NCBI GenBank assembly: GCA_964431735.1
Contig: CAYSLJ010000097.1
Coordinates: 1 to 28,808, forward strand
Length of the DNA stretch: 28,808 nt
Direction of reading: 5' to 3'
From: CALARM01 sp964431735
GTDB taxonomy: Bacteria > Vulcanimicrobiota > SpSt-956 > JAKJGF01
A model generated the notes under the pieces. The model saw only the letters and a program-made list of their open reading frames with translations, did no database searches and was not told the DNA's origin. Below are positions 8,903-16,865 of the stretch, one piece after another. Position numbers and translations under genes: made by a program. Positions within the stretch are counted from its first letter, which is position 1; each line of letters starts with the position of its first letter.

Positions 8903-10603
8903 TCACATATCACAATTAATATTATATTCCTTAATTCTTCTGTAAAGAGTCTGGCGGCTTATACCGAGCATTCTCGATGCCCTGCATTTATTTCCTTCAG
9001 ATTTTACGAGTGTTTCAATAATCATATCACGGTTATCCCAGTTATTTTCTTCATTACCATTTAACATATCTCTAAAATCTTCAGGCAAATCTTCAGGTAA
9101 GATAAGAGAATTACGGCATAATATACAGGCATGCTCCAGTGCATGTTCCAGTTCTCTTATATTACCGGGCCAGTTGTATTTCATAAAGAGTCTTTCCACT
9201 TCTTCTGATATATGTGTAATATGTTTATTAAATTTGTTATTAAATTTCCTGAGAAAATGTAATATTAACAATGGAATATCTTCTTTTCTTTCTCTGAGAG
9301 GCGGTAATTTAATTTCTATTACTTTAAGACGATAATAAAGATCTTCACGAAACGTTCCTGTTCTTACTTTTTCTTTTAAATCCTGGTTTGTAGCTGCAAT
9401 AATAAGGACATCTACTTTAATAGTTTTATTATCGCCAACTCTTTCAAATTCATGATTTTCCAGGACTCTTAAAAGATGTAACTGCACAGCAGGAGAAATA
9501 TCTCCTATTTCATCGAGAAAGATTGTCCCGCCATGGGCCATTTCGAAGCGCCCAATTTTATCCCTGAAGGCTCCCGTAAAAGAACCTCTGACATGGCCAA
9601 AAAGTTCACTTTCAAGCAGGTTTTCAGATAGAGAAGAACAGTTTACTCTTACAAAAGGTTTACTTTTTCTCCCTCCTTTATAATGAATAGCTTCTGCTAC
9701 AAGCTCTTTTCCTGTACCACTTTCTCCCGTTATAAGGACTGTAGTCTGAACAGAATAGAGAGATTCTATAAGGGAATAAATCTTTTGAATTTTTTCACTT
9801 TCACCTGTTATATTATGAAAAAACTGTCTTACTTCCAGTTTTTTCTCCAGTTCAGCTACATGAGTTTCATCCCTTATTACCATAATTACACCTGAACATA
9901 TACCATCCGGATCTATAAGAGGAGCGGTATTAATGGTCAAAATTTTGCTATCTTTAACTCTAATACGATTTATTTTAACAGGTTTTTTCTTTATCAGAGT
10001 TTCATTTAAAATATCAATAAACATAGGACCCTTAATAAAAGAAGAAAAAGATTTACCTATAATCTCACGGGAAAAACCAAATATTTTTTCTATAGAAGGA
10101 TTGATCTCTGTTATATTCATATCTTTATCTACTGTAATTATTCCTTCTTCAAGACAGCTAAAAATTGTTTCCACATTGGAACGATATTTTTCTTTCTCCT
10201 TATTAATGGCCTGTTCTTTCATGTTTATATCAAGCCGGTGTTTATAAAGTGCTATTTCTATTGTCATATGAAGTATTTTTTTGTTAAAGGGTTTAATAAT
10301 GTAACCGAAAGGTGCTGTTAATTTTGCTCTTTCAAAGGTTTCTTTATCTTCATATGCAGTAATATATATTACAGGTATATTATAAAATCCTGTTAATTTC
10401 TCAGCAACTTCTATTCCATTTATAGGGCCTTTTAAACTGACATCCATAAGGACTAAAGATGGTTTTTCTTCTGAAATCTTCTGAAGTGCTTTTTCACCTG
10501 AAGAAACTGTACCAACTACCTTATAGCCAAGGTTTATTAACATTTTTTTCATAGTCATTGCTACAATTTTTTCATCTTCCACTATTAAAATGTTTATGTC
10601 CAT
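8903..10603 (-). CDS. NtrC-type sigma-54 response regulator (REC-PAS-AAA-Fis HTH)
   Basis: The 566-residue regulator has a receiver (about 3-120, D54 in LVLMDVS), a PAS domain (about 135-250), a sigma-54 interaction AAA+ ATPase (about 262-500) and a Fis-type HTH at the C-terminus (about 520-562, ending SRMLGISRQTLYRRIKEY). The ATPase has Walker A GESGTGKE (293-300), the sigma-54 contact loop as GSFTGA (340-345; Ala to Ser at its second position) and Walker B GGTIFLDEIGD. It activates sigma-54 RNA polymerase from enhancer sites. A sigma-54 promoter with palindromic sites lies downstream of it, before the chemoreceptor, making that operon a probable target. The start ATG has GAGG 11 nt upstream. 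The added PAS domain suggests a second input signal. Confidence 0.93.
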   Translation of the reverse strand: MDINILIVEDEKIVAMTMKKMLINLGYKVVGTVSSGEKALQKISEEKPSLVLMDVSLKGPINGIEVAEKLTGFYNIPVIYITAYEDKETFERAKLTAPFGYIIKPFNKKILHMTIEIALYKHRLDINMKEQAINKEKEKYRSNVETIFSCLEEGIITVDKDMNITEINPSIEKIFGFSREIIGKSFSSFIKGPMFIDILNETLIKKKPVKINRIRVKDSKILTINTAPLIDPDGICSGVIMVIRDETHVAELEKKLEVRQFFHNITGESEKIQKIYSLIESLYSVQTTVLITGESGTGKELVAEAIHYKGGRKSKPFVRVNCSSLSENLLESELFGHVRGSFTGAFRDKIGRFEMAHGGTIFLDEIGDISPAVQLHLLRVLENHEFERVGDNKTIKVDVLIIAATNQDLKEKVRTGTFREDLYYRLKVIEIKLPPLRERKEDIPLLILHFLRKFNNKFNKHITHISEEVERLFMKYNWPGNIRELEHALEHACILCRNSLILPEDLPEDFRDMLNGNEENNWDNRDMIIETLVKSEGNKCRASRMLGISRQTLYRRIKEYNINCDM

Positions 10604-10689
10604 CTGATTAATAACCTCATAAGCAATGATAATAAAGAATATAACCGGTATAATTCACGAGACATATATATATTATTTATCGTCATATC

Positions 10690-10718
10690 AGTATATGATC
10701 TTTAAAGAATAATGACAA
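10690..10718 (-). promoter_or_regulatory. sigma-70-type promoter of the NtrC-type regulator gene
   Basis: On the minus strand TTGTCA (10713-10718) and TATACT (10690-10695) are separated by exactly 17 bp, one mismatch each from the consensus. The predicted start is near 10683, about 80 nt before the ATG at 10603. The promoter ends 3 bp from the tandem R84 array, so anything binding the array could affect it. Confidence 0.55.
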
Positions 10719-10720
10719 TA

Positions 10721-10980
10721 TAAATTATTTAGATAAATGGCTTGTAGATAAAATGTTATCTAATGCTTGATTTACAGCATTAACAATGAAAATTACTATA
10801 CCCTTAAATTATGTAGATAACTTCCTCCAGATAAAATGTTATCTAATGCTTGATTTACGCCATTAACAATGAAATTTACTATACCCTTAAATTATTTAGA
10901 TAAAATGCCTCTCTGTAATTTTTATATAAAGCTTTATGTTACGATATTAAACATAAAAATTACTATACCCTTGAATTATT
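10721..10980 (+). repeat. tandem array of three 84-bp R84 repeats plus a partial fourth
   Basis: Units start with TAAATTAT-type sequence at 10721, 10805, 10888 and 10972, a period of 84, 83 and 84 bp. The first two are nearly identical and share an imperfect or perfect dyad, YAGATAAAATGTTATCTA (10745-10762 and 10828-10845). The third is diverged but keeps the AAAAATTACTATACCCTTGA-type end. The array fills the space between the divergent NtrC-type regulator and TPR genes. Related single copies lie at 8692-8783 and 28659-28754. Confidence 0.85.
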
Positions 10981-10994
10981 AATTTATGTAAAAA

Positions 10995-11018
10995 TCTGTA
11001 ACTCACTCTTTTTACAGA
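10995..11018 (+). promoter_or_regulatory. inverted repeat in the TPR gene leader
   Basis: TCTGTAA (10995-11001) pairs with TTACAGA (11012-11018) across a 10-nt loop. An alternative overlapping pairing is TGTAAAAA (10987-10994) with TTTTTACA (11009-11016). The two pairings are mutually exclusive. It lies about 70 bp before the TPR start codon and could be an operator or leader hairpin. No promoter could be assigned with confidence. Confidence 0.3.
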
Positions 11019-11085
11019 CAAAAGAGGATTTTTCTTAATTTTATTGAATTATTTAACATATTTTCATCAAGAAAGGATTTATTAA

Positions 11086-13602
11086 ATGTTTGATAAATTA
11101 CGTGACCTGGTACCACGCAAAAAGAAGTCATCACCTTTCTATAATCCCAATTTATACAATCTTGATGAAGAACTTGTAAAATACCAGAAAATAATTGCCA
11201 GTGGTAAAGAAGACACAACTGCTTTGTTCCGACTCGGCAGAATTTACCAGCATAAAAAACAGATTGATATGGCCATAAAAAATTACGAAAGGGCTTTAAG
11301 CATAAATCCTTCAGAAGGTGAAGTACATTATAATCTGGGAAATATATATTATAAAGAAGAAAATTTTGAAAAAGCTATAGAAGAATTTAAAAAATCTGTA
11401 AAAGCTATGCCGAAAGATATATATAGTCTTAATGCACTGGGAAATACATGCTGTAAACTGGGTAAATATGAAGAAGCAAAAAAATACCATAAAAAAGCAT
11501 TGAAAATAGATCCTGAAGATATCTATTCCCTGGCAGGTCTCGGCACTATAGCTCTCAGTGAAGATAACCTTGAAAAAAGTATGGAATACTTCAATAAAGC
11601 TTTAAAAATTGATCCGGATTCTGCAATAGCCCACAACAGTATAGCAAAAGTTTATATAAAACAGGGAAATATTCAGGATGCAATGCTGGAGTTATTACAG
11701 GCTATAAACCTGGATCCGGATCTGGCATCATCTCATTTTGATCTCGGCATGATTTATTACAATCAGGAAAAATATGAAGAAGCTATAGGAGAATTTCGGA
11801 AAGTTATCACAATCCTGCCCGGATCCATATCAACATATGACATATTAAGTACATGTCTTATAAATATAGATAGTATAAAAGAAGCAATAAAAGTATTGAA
11901 TACTATAATAAAACTTGTCCCAGAAAAGGTTTCAGCCTACAATAAACTCGGTGCCATATACTTAAAACTGGAAGATTTTGAAAAAGCTATAGAAATCTTT
12001 AATAAAACGATAGAACTTGATCAGGAACTTGCTTCAGCCCATAATGGGCTGGGGATAGCCTATTCTTCTATGGGAAGAGATGAAGAAGCTATTTTAAAAT
12101 TTCAGGAAGTAATCATATTAGATCCTAAAAATGCTTCTGCCCATTGCAGCCTGGGAGTTATATATCAAAACCAGGGAAAGTTATCTAAAGCCATAATAGA
12201 ATATAAAAAAGCACTGGAATTAGATCAAACGTTTGCCTTGGCCTACTACAGACTCGGAGCAGCTTATGAAGAAAAACAGGAATATTCTTCTGCCATGGAA
12301 GAATATAAAAAAGCAATTGAGTCAGAACCAAAACTGGCTATTGCCCATTACGGACTCGGTTCTGTTTATAACAATCAGGGTGATTCAGATAAAGCCATAA
12401 TAGAATATAAAAAAGCTCTGGAATTAGATCAGACCATTTCTGAAGCACATTTCGAACTGGCAAATATTTATAAAAATCAAAATAATATTAAAGAAGCGAC
12501 AGGACACTATAAAAAAGTAATAAAATTATCACCTGATAATACAATTGCTTACAATAATCTGGCAGTAATTTACGAAAATAGCAAGGAAATAGAAAAAGCT
12601 ATTAGTATGTATAATAAAATGATTGATCTGGAGCCACATGTAGCAGATATTTATTACAGACTGGGATTATTATATGAAAAACAGGGGCTTATTGAAGAAG
12701 CATACAGAAAATATATAGATTCCATGAATATAAATCCGGATGTGCCATCAGTAAATTACCATACAGGAAAAACCTGTTATCTACTGGGAAATCCGGATGA
12801 AGCAAAAAAATATTTTGAATATACAATAAAACTTGATGAAAAACATTCTCAATCTTATGTAGAACTGGGAAATATTTATTTTGATAAGCATCAGTGGAAA
12901 GAAGCACTGGAAATATACAACAAAGCTTTAGAGCTTAATCCGGAATTAATCAGTATATATTTTAATATAGGACAGATATACCAGAAAGATGGAAAAATAG
13001 AAAAAGCGATAGAAGCCTATAAAAAAGCTTTGCTATCAAATGAAAATGAAGCTCTGTTATACTGTAATGTAGCACAGTGTTATACTGAATTAAAAAAACC
13101 AGATGAAGCTATAATACTGTATAATAAGGCACTGGAACTGGATAAAAATCTGGATATTGTCCATGTTAAACTCGGAAATATATATAAAAATCAGAAAAAA
13201 CCTGAAGAGGCTATTGAAGAATATAAAAAAGCTGTCCAGATAAATCATGATACCCCTATGGTGTTCTGCAATATGGGTAACATGTACAAAATATTAAATA
13301 AGACAAAAAAAGCTATAGAATCATATCAAAAAGCACTGGACGTAAATCCGAAATTAACTTCAGCATATTATAATCTTGCAATAATATACGATGAAGAGAG
13401 GAACACATCAGAAGCAATAAAAAATTATGAAAAAGTCCTATCCCTGTCACCGGGTATTGCAGATGTTTATGTAAGATTAGGAAGATTATATGCTGAAAAG
13501 AAAAATCTAAAAGCCTCTGTAAGAGCCTTTAATAAAGCCATAGAGATTGAGCCGGATAATAAAGAAGCAAAGTCAGGTCTGGAAAATATGATAATACTGT
13601 AG
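11086..13602 (+). CDS. all-TPR repeat protein (about 23 TPR units)
   Basis: The 838-residue protein is built almost entirely from 34-residue tetratricopeptide repeats, starting near residue 46 and running to the C-terminus. The TPR signature recurs throughout (A-x-x-x-Y-x-K-A-L-x-L-x-P, then a Y-x-x-L-G-x-I-Y helix). The short N-terminus MFDKLRDLVPRKKKSS is basic and has no signal peptide or membrane helix, so a cytoplasmic superhelical scaffold is expected. No catalytic domain such as glycosyltransferase 41 (OGT) is appended. AGAAAGGA lies about 10 nt before the ATG. It is divergent from the NtrC-type regulator and convergent with the cyclic-nucleotide-binding gene. Its partner proteins are unknown. 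Confidence 0.93.
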   Translation: MFDKLRDLVPRKKKSSPFYNPNLYNLDEELVKYQKIIASGKEDTTALFRLGRIYQHKKQIDMAIKNYERALSINPSEGEVHYNLGNIYYKEENFEKAIEEFKKSVKAMPKDIYSLNALGNTCCKLGKYEEAKKYHKKALKIDPEDIYSLAGLGTIALSEDNLEKSMEYFNKALKIDPDSAIAHNSIAKVYIKQGNIQDAMLELLQAINLDPDLASSHFDLGMIYYNQEKYEEAIGEFRKVITILPGSISTYDILSTCLINIDSIKEAIKVLNTIIKLVPEKVSAYNKLGAIYLKLEDFEKAIEIFNKTIELDQELASAHNGLGIAYSSMGRDEEAILKFQEVIILDPKNASAHCSLGVIYQNQGKLSKAIIEYKKALELDQTFALAYYRLGAAYEEKQEYSSAMEEYKKAIESEPKLAIAHYGLGSVYNNQGDSDKAIIEYKKALELDQTISEAHFELANIYKNQNNIKEATGHYKKVIKLSPDNTIAYNNLAVIYENSKEIEKAISMYNKMIDLEPHVADIYYRLGLLYEKQGLIEEAYRKYIDSMNINPDVPSVNYHTGKTCYLLGNPDEAKKYFEYTIKLDEKHSQSYVELGNIYFDKHQWKEALEIYNKALELNPELISIYFNIGQIYQKDGKIEKAIEAYKKALLSNENEALLYCNVAQCYTELKKPDEAIILYNKALELDKNLDIVHVKLGNIYKNQKKPEEAIEEYKKAVQINHDTPMVFCNMGNMYKILNKTKKAIESYQKALDVNPKLTSAYYNLAIIYDEERNTSEAIKNYEKVLSLSPGIADVYVRLGRLYAEKKNLKASVRAFNKAIEIEPDNKEAKSGLENMIIL

Positions 13603-13663
13603 TGAGAGTGAATAGTGAATTAACAGGATTATTCCCACTCATTATTCACCATTCACTACTCAC
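13602..13663. terminator. heptamer-periodic hairpin between convergent genes
   Basis: GTGAGAGTGAATAGTGAAT (13602-13620) pairs imperfectly with the complement at 13644-13663 (ATTCACCATTCACTACTCAC). Both arms are 7-bp periodic (GTGAATR). It lies exactly between the stop codons of the TPR and cyclic-nucleotide-binding genes, so it probably ends both transcripts. There is no long T-run, so Rho-independent termination is not certain. Confidence 0.55.
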
Positions 13664-13673
13664 TCAAAAATCT

Positions 13674-14156
13674 TTAATCACTGTATCCCATAGCTTCAAA
13701 TCCCCATATAATGGCTTCTTTTAGAGAAAGATTTGTCTGTCTTATTCTCCGTGATAAAATTTTGAGAAGAGACATAAAAAATCTTGCAGCCATTCTGGAA
13801 TCTTTTTCCAGCATATTAAGTAAATCATCATGATTAATAACCAGGAGAGATGTTTTACCCTGTGCCCTGGCAGTAGCTGTACGGGTAAAATCTTCAAACA
13901 TTGTAAGCTCACCGAAAAAATCTCCTGCACCAAATCTTGCTATTACAGTATCTGTTCCTTCTTTAACCTGTTTTGTTATTGCCACTGAACCGTTTTCTAT
14001 TAAAAACAATTCTCTTCCTACAGTTCCTTCCCGAAAAATGATAGATTTATCAGAAAAAGTCTTTCTTACAAAAAAATCAGAAAGTTTATCCAATTCCTCT
14101 TCTGAAAAATCTGAGAAAATACTATTGTTTTTCAATAATTTAATTTTTTCTTCCAT
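13674..14156 (-). CDS. cyclic nucleotide-binding domain protein without DNA-binding domain
   Basis: The 160-residue protein is a single cNMP-binding (CRP/PKA-regulatory type) domain. The beta-roll covers about 15-115 and the phosphate-binding cassette FFGELTMFEDFTRTATA includes the conserved Glu and Arg that bind cyclic nucleotide. A C-terminal helical tail (RFFMSLLKILSRRIRQTNLSL) follows, but no HTH, so it is not a CRP-type transcription factor. A role as a cyclic-nucleotide-responsive adaptor or signalling subunit is inferred. The start ATG follows AGAGGAAAATT. It is a monocistronic minus-strand gene, with the family B repeat about 110 bp upstream. Confidence 0.85.
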   Translation of the reverse strand: MEEKIKLLKNNSIFSDFSEEELDKLSDFFVRKTFSDKSIIFREGTVGRELFLIENGSVAITKQVKEGTDTVIARFGAGDFFGELTMFEDFTRTATARAQGKTSLLVINHDDLLNMLEKDSRMAARFFMSLLKILSRRIRQTNLSLKEAIIWGFEAMGYSD

Positions 14157-14265
14157 AATTTTCCTCTAAATTATAGTTAGTTTCATAACTATCCATAAAT
14201 AATGACCCTTAATACTTAAGCTTAATGTGAATGGATTAAACCAGTCATCAGTTCCACCTGCCACT

Positions 14266-14390
14266 AAGGGGTTGTCAAGAAATAACCCAATCATATTTAC
14301 ATCTATATCGTGACGCGTAACGCGTAACGCGTTACGCGAGGATGATAACCGTTCTAACAATTTGCCAGGGTTATTTTCTTACAGTCCCTA
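14266..14390 (+). repeat. dispersed palindromic repeat, family B, complete copy
   Basis: It starts AAGGGGTTGTCAAGAAATAA and ends TTATTTTCTTACAGTCCCTA. The terminal 20-24 bp are imperfect inverted repeats. The core at 14310-14337 is four 7-mers: GTGACGC, GTAACGC, GTAACGC, GTTACGC. It is nearly identical to the reverse complement of 52-176. The ends read CTAAGGGG and CCCTAAT, compatible with insertion at a TA-containing target. Confidence 0.85.
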
Positions 14391-14566
14391 ATACTTAAAT
14401 TCTAATAAGTTATGAAATAAACTATATATTATTTATAAAATACTATTTCAATAAATGATAATCTTCTTTAAAAAAAATAAAATTCCTTTTTTGATAGTAT
14501 TTTTTTACGATATCTGAATTACCTGTCATTTTTAAACACAATCATATTTTATTATAAATAGATATA
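14391..14566. other. AT-rich intergenic spacer
   Basis: This stretch is extremely AT-rich, with A and T runs such as TTTAAAAAAAATAAAA. It leads into the extended -10 promoter at 14567. I see no ORF, dyad or repeat worth naming in it. Confidence 0.5.
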
Positions 14567-14575
14567 TGATATAAT
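14567..14575 (+). promoter_or_regulatory. extended -10 promoter (TGATATAAT)
   Basis: TG-A-TATAAT is a perfect extended -10 element. The -35 region 17 bp upstream (TTTTAT) is poor, as is usual for extended -10 promoters. The predicted start is near 14582, leaving a leader of about 38 nt with AAGGAG before the ATG at 14620. Confidence 0.5.
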
Positions 14576-14619
14576 ATCTTAATCGATAAAACTCTTCCAT
14601 AAACAAGGAGATTAAAACT

Positions 14620-15339
14620 ATGAATATTGCACCGAAAACTATTATTCTTCATCCATGCCCCATATGCAAAACACCTATGGAAGTAGAACTTGTTGAAATA
14701 AGAAAACAGCTCACAGAAGGACAGATAGATTTAGAGGCAGTAACTAAAGAATGGAGACATGTATGCAGAAAATGTGACCACGACACAACAAAATATATAA
14801 AAGTATGTCACTACTGTAATACACCGGATGACATAAGTAAATTAAGCTATAATGCGACAGCTCCCATAAAAGAAAAATCCTATTTTCATCCGGGATGTGA
14901 GAAAAAAGCAAATCTTCCATATCCTGTATTTGGTTTTATAGTATTTTTAATTATTACAGGTATAATCATAGGTATATACTATATGAAGAAGAATATAACA
15001 GAAAATGAAGTACCTTCTCTGATAAAAAAAGTGGAATCTCTCAGCTTCAACCTTGCTACTTACGATCGTAATGACCCGGAATATAGAAAAAAATATGAAG
15101 AGAAAAAAGCTACCTGTCTGGCAATGTGTAAAGAAGCTTTAAAGAAAGATCCCTATTATATAAAAACCTATGCAGTTCTGGCACATATTTATAGTGTTGA
15201 CGGTAATGATCAAGAAACAGCAAATATGTGTAAACTGGGTTTAAATCTTACAAAAAAAAATAAAGATACAACCCTGGAGAAAGAATTTAAAATTCAACTG
15301 GAGAGTTTGAGAAAAAAAGGTGTTTTGCCAAAATTTTAA
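14620..15339 (+). CDS. zinc-ribbon, single-TM, TPR-like protein of unknown function
   Basis: The 239-residue protein has an N-terminal cysteine-rich region with CPIC (13-16), CRKC (49-52) and CHYC (63-66) knuckles plus H90/C93, which likely bind two zinc ions. One transmembrane helix lies at about 102-122. The C-terminal soluble domain (about 128-239) has helical repeats resembling one or two TPR units (YYIKTYAVLAHIYSVDGNDQE). This is a putative membrane-anchored scaffold with the zinc region on one side and the TPR region on the other. I recognise no named family. AAGGAG precedes the ATG by about 7 nt. Confidence 0.8.
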   Translation: MNIAPKTIILHPCPICKTPMEVELVEIRKQLTEGQIDLEAVTKEWRHVCRKCDHDTTKYIKVCHYCNTPDDISKLSYNATAPIKEKSYFHPGCEKKANLPYPVFGFIVFLIITGIIIGIYYMKKNITENEVPSLIKKVESLSFNLATYDRNDPEYRKKYEEKKATCLAMCKEALKKDPYYIKTYAVLAHIYSVDGNDQETANMCKLGLNLTKKNKDTTLEKEFKIQLESLRKKGVLPKF

Positions 15340-15359
15340 AACAAATAAACATTTAGAGT

Positions 15360-15430
15360 GTGTTAGATGTCCTGTGTAAACGTACCGGGGCATAAGGTAT
15401 TAACATAGGCTTACACAAAATTTACAACAC
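15360..15430. repeat. imperfect palindrome, possible MITE or transposon-end remnant
   Basis: The 25-bp arms 15360-15384 (GTGTTAGATGTCCTGTGTAA...) and 15406-15430 match at about 17 of 25 positions as inverted repeats around a 21-bp centre. It fills most of the gap before the ATP-grasp gene. It could be a degenerate insertion-sequence end or a leader hairpin. Confidence 0.35.
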
Positions 15431-15461
15431 AGTCAAAATTTAAAAAAGAGGCATAAAAATC

Positions 15462-16649
15462 ATGTCAGGCGTATTTGTAACAGATGGGAAATGGCATAAA
15501 ACTCTTGCAGTAGTACGTTCTCTTGGAAAGCATGGTATAAAGGTAAGCTGTGGAGAAAGCACGAGACTTGCCTGTGCCCTTTTCTCTAATTATTGCAACA
15601 GAAAAATCAGATATCCTTCTGTAAAGTCAGAGCCGGTAAAATTTATAGAATTTTTGATAGAAGAACTGGAAAAAAATAAATATTCCGTTTTATTTCCTAT
15701 GGAAGAAGATACTATAAACCTTATACTCAATAATATAGACGCTCTATCTGGGAAAATCTCTATACCATTAGTAAATAAACATATCCTTTCTCTGGCAATA
15801 AACAAAGAAAAACTTATGAGGTTTGCCTCATCAAGCGGTATCCCGTGCCCGGAAACTTACTCAATAAAAACATTAAGTGACATAAATACTCTAAAAAACA
15901 AAATAAAATATCCTGTTGTAATAAAACCGAAAGAAAGTTCAGGTTCCAAAGGAGTAGTATATATAAACAATGAACATGAACTGGAAAGCGAATATATAAA
16001 AGTTCACAGTGTATTTCCTTTTCCTTTAATACAGGAACGTATTCCACCGGGCGGGGAAGCAATTGGAGTATCGGCTATTTTTAACAAAGAATCAAAACTT
16101 GTAGCATCCTTTACCCATAGAAGAATAAGGGAATACCCTGTAACAGGAGGAGCAAGTACATTATGTGAAAGCTGCCATCGCCCTTCAGTAGAAGATCTCG
16201 CCATAGAACTTTTAAAAAAATTAAACTGGTTTGGCGTGGCTATGGTTGAATTCAAGGTTGACCCCAGAGATAAAACACCTTATTTAATGGAAATTAATCC
16301 AAGGTTCTGGGGTTCTCTGCAGCTTGCCATCTATTCCGGAATAGATTTTCCCTATTTATTGTATAAAGTAGCAAGAAACGAAGAAATACCTGAAATAAAA
16401 GATTATAAAATAGGTGCCAGATTTAGATGGATTCTCCCGGGGGATATACTTAATTTCATATCAAATCCGAATAGATTAAGTCTGAAACCCGGTTTTTTCA
16501 ATTTTTTTTCGAAGGATACAACTCATGCCATATTTTCCAGGGAAGATCCTTTGCCTGTAATTGGAACAATTTTGACAGGACTTACATTTCTTTATGATAA
16601 AAACATGAGAAAACATCTGTTTCTCAAACTTGGAATTCTGACAAAATAA
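15462..16649 (+). CDS. ATP-grasp family ligase
   Basis: The 395-residue protein has the ATP-grasp architecture. An N-terminal Rossmann-like pre-domain (1-110) starts VFVTDGKWHKTLAVVRSLG. The ATP-binding segment YPVVIKPKESSGSKGVV lies near 145-165, then QERIPPGGEAIGVSA, then the Mg-binding VEFKVDPRDKTPYLMEINPRFWGS near 265-290. Relatives join a carboxylate to an amine or thiol through an acyl-phosphate, and some sit in polysaccharide-biosynthesis loci. The substrate cannot be read from sequence. The next plus-strand gene, an XrtA-type polysaccharide deacetylase, suggests a surface-polysaccharide role. The start ATG has AGAGG about 11 nt upstream. There is no signal peptide or TM helix. Confidence 0.85.
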   Translation: MSGVFVTDGKWHKTLAVVRSLGKHGIKVSCGESTRLACALFSNYCNRKIRYPSVKSEPVKFIEFLIEELEKNKYSVLFPMEEDTINLILNNIDALSGKISIPLVNKHILSLAINKEKLMRFASSSGIPCPETYSIKTLSDINTLKNKIKYPVVIKPKESSGSKGVVYINNEHELESEYIKVHSVFPFPLIQERIPPGGEAIGVSAIFNKESKLVASFTHRRIREYPVTGGASTLCESCHRPSVEDLAIELLKKLNWFGVAMVEFKVDPRDKTPYLMEINPRFWGSLQLAIYSGIDFPYLLYKVARNEEIPEIKDYKIGARFRWILPGDILNFISNPNRLSLKPGFFNFFSKDTTHAIFSREDPLPVIGTILTGLTFLYDKNMRKHLFLKLGILTK

Positions 16650-16654
16650 TAAAA

Positions 16655-16671
16655 GCAGATAATTTCTGCTG
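16655..16671 (+). terminator. small stem-loop after the ATP-grasp gene
   Basis: AGCAGA-TAATT-TCTGCT is a perfect 6-bp stem with a 5-nt loop, a few bases after the stop codon. There is no T-run, so it is a weak terminator candidate only. Confidence 0.3.
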
Positions 16672-16711
16672 ATAAATAATTGCTTATTAGAGAGGAAAAG
16701 TAACTTGACAT

Positions 16712-16814
16712 TGTCATATTACCTGATTTGATAAAATAATTATTAATTCTTAGCTATTAGCTTTAATTATTAATTGAAAACTAACAGCTAATTACTATTT
16801 TATAAAATATGACA
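16712..16814. repeat. ~103-bp palindrome with heptamer-periodic centre
   Basis: The outer arms TGTCATATT (16712-16720) and AATATGACA (16806-16814) are perfect inverted repeats. Further pairing occurs inward (ATAAAATAATTATT with its near-complement). The centre is 7-bp periodic (TTAGCTA, TTAGCTT, TAATTAT...). It occupies the gap before the deacetylase gene and shares the plan of outer arms plus heptamer core seen in families A and B, with different sequences. Confidence 0.55.
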
Positions 16815-16854
16815 TTGTTAAAGTAATAAAATTATTACAAACATTTGTAGTAAC

Positions 16855-16860
16855 TATACT
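16855..16860 (+). promoter_or_regulatory. -10 element placing transcription start at the deacetylase ATG
   Basis: TATACT ends 5 bp before the ATG at 16866 and no Shine-Dalgarno sequence is visible upstream. If used, the transcript would begin at or next to the start codon (leaderless). The -35 (TTATTA, 17 bp upstream) is poor, so the call is tentative. Confidence 0.3.
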
Positions 16861-16865
16861 TATAT

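Noticed and set aside
10721..10980. CRISPR array
   Set aside because: Whole 84-bp units repeat without unique spacers, and there are no cas genes.
14166..14360. Minus-strand ORF beginning within the family B repeat (MIGLFLDNPL...)
   Set aside because: The same MIGLFLDNPL start appears at 28784 because it is encoded by the repeat itself. There is no ribosome site or conserved continuation.
14563..14589. Sigma-28 promoter before the zinc-ribbon gene (ATCGATAA)
   Set aside because: No TAAA-type -35 element lies at 11-bp spacing. The extended -10 promoter fits better.
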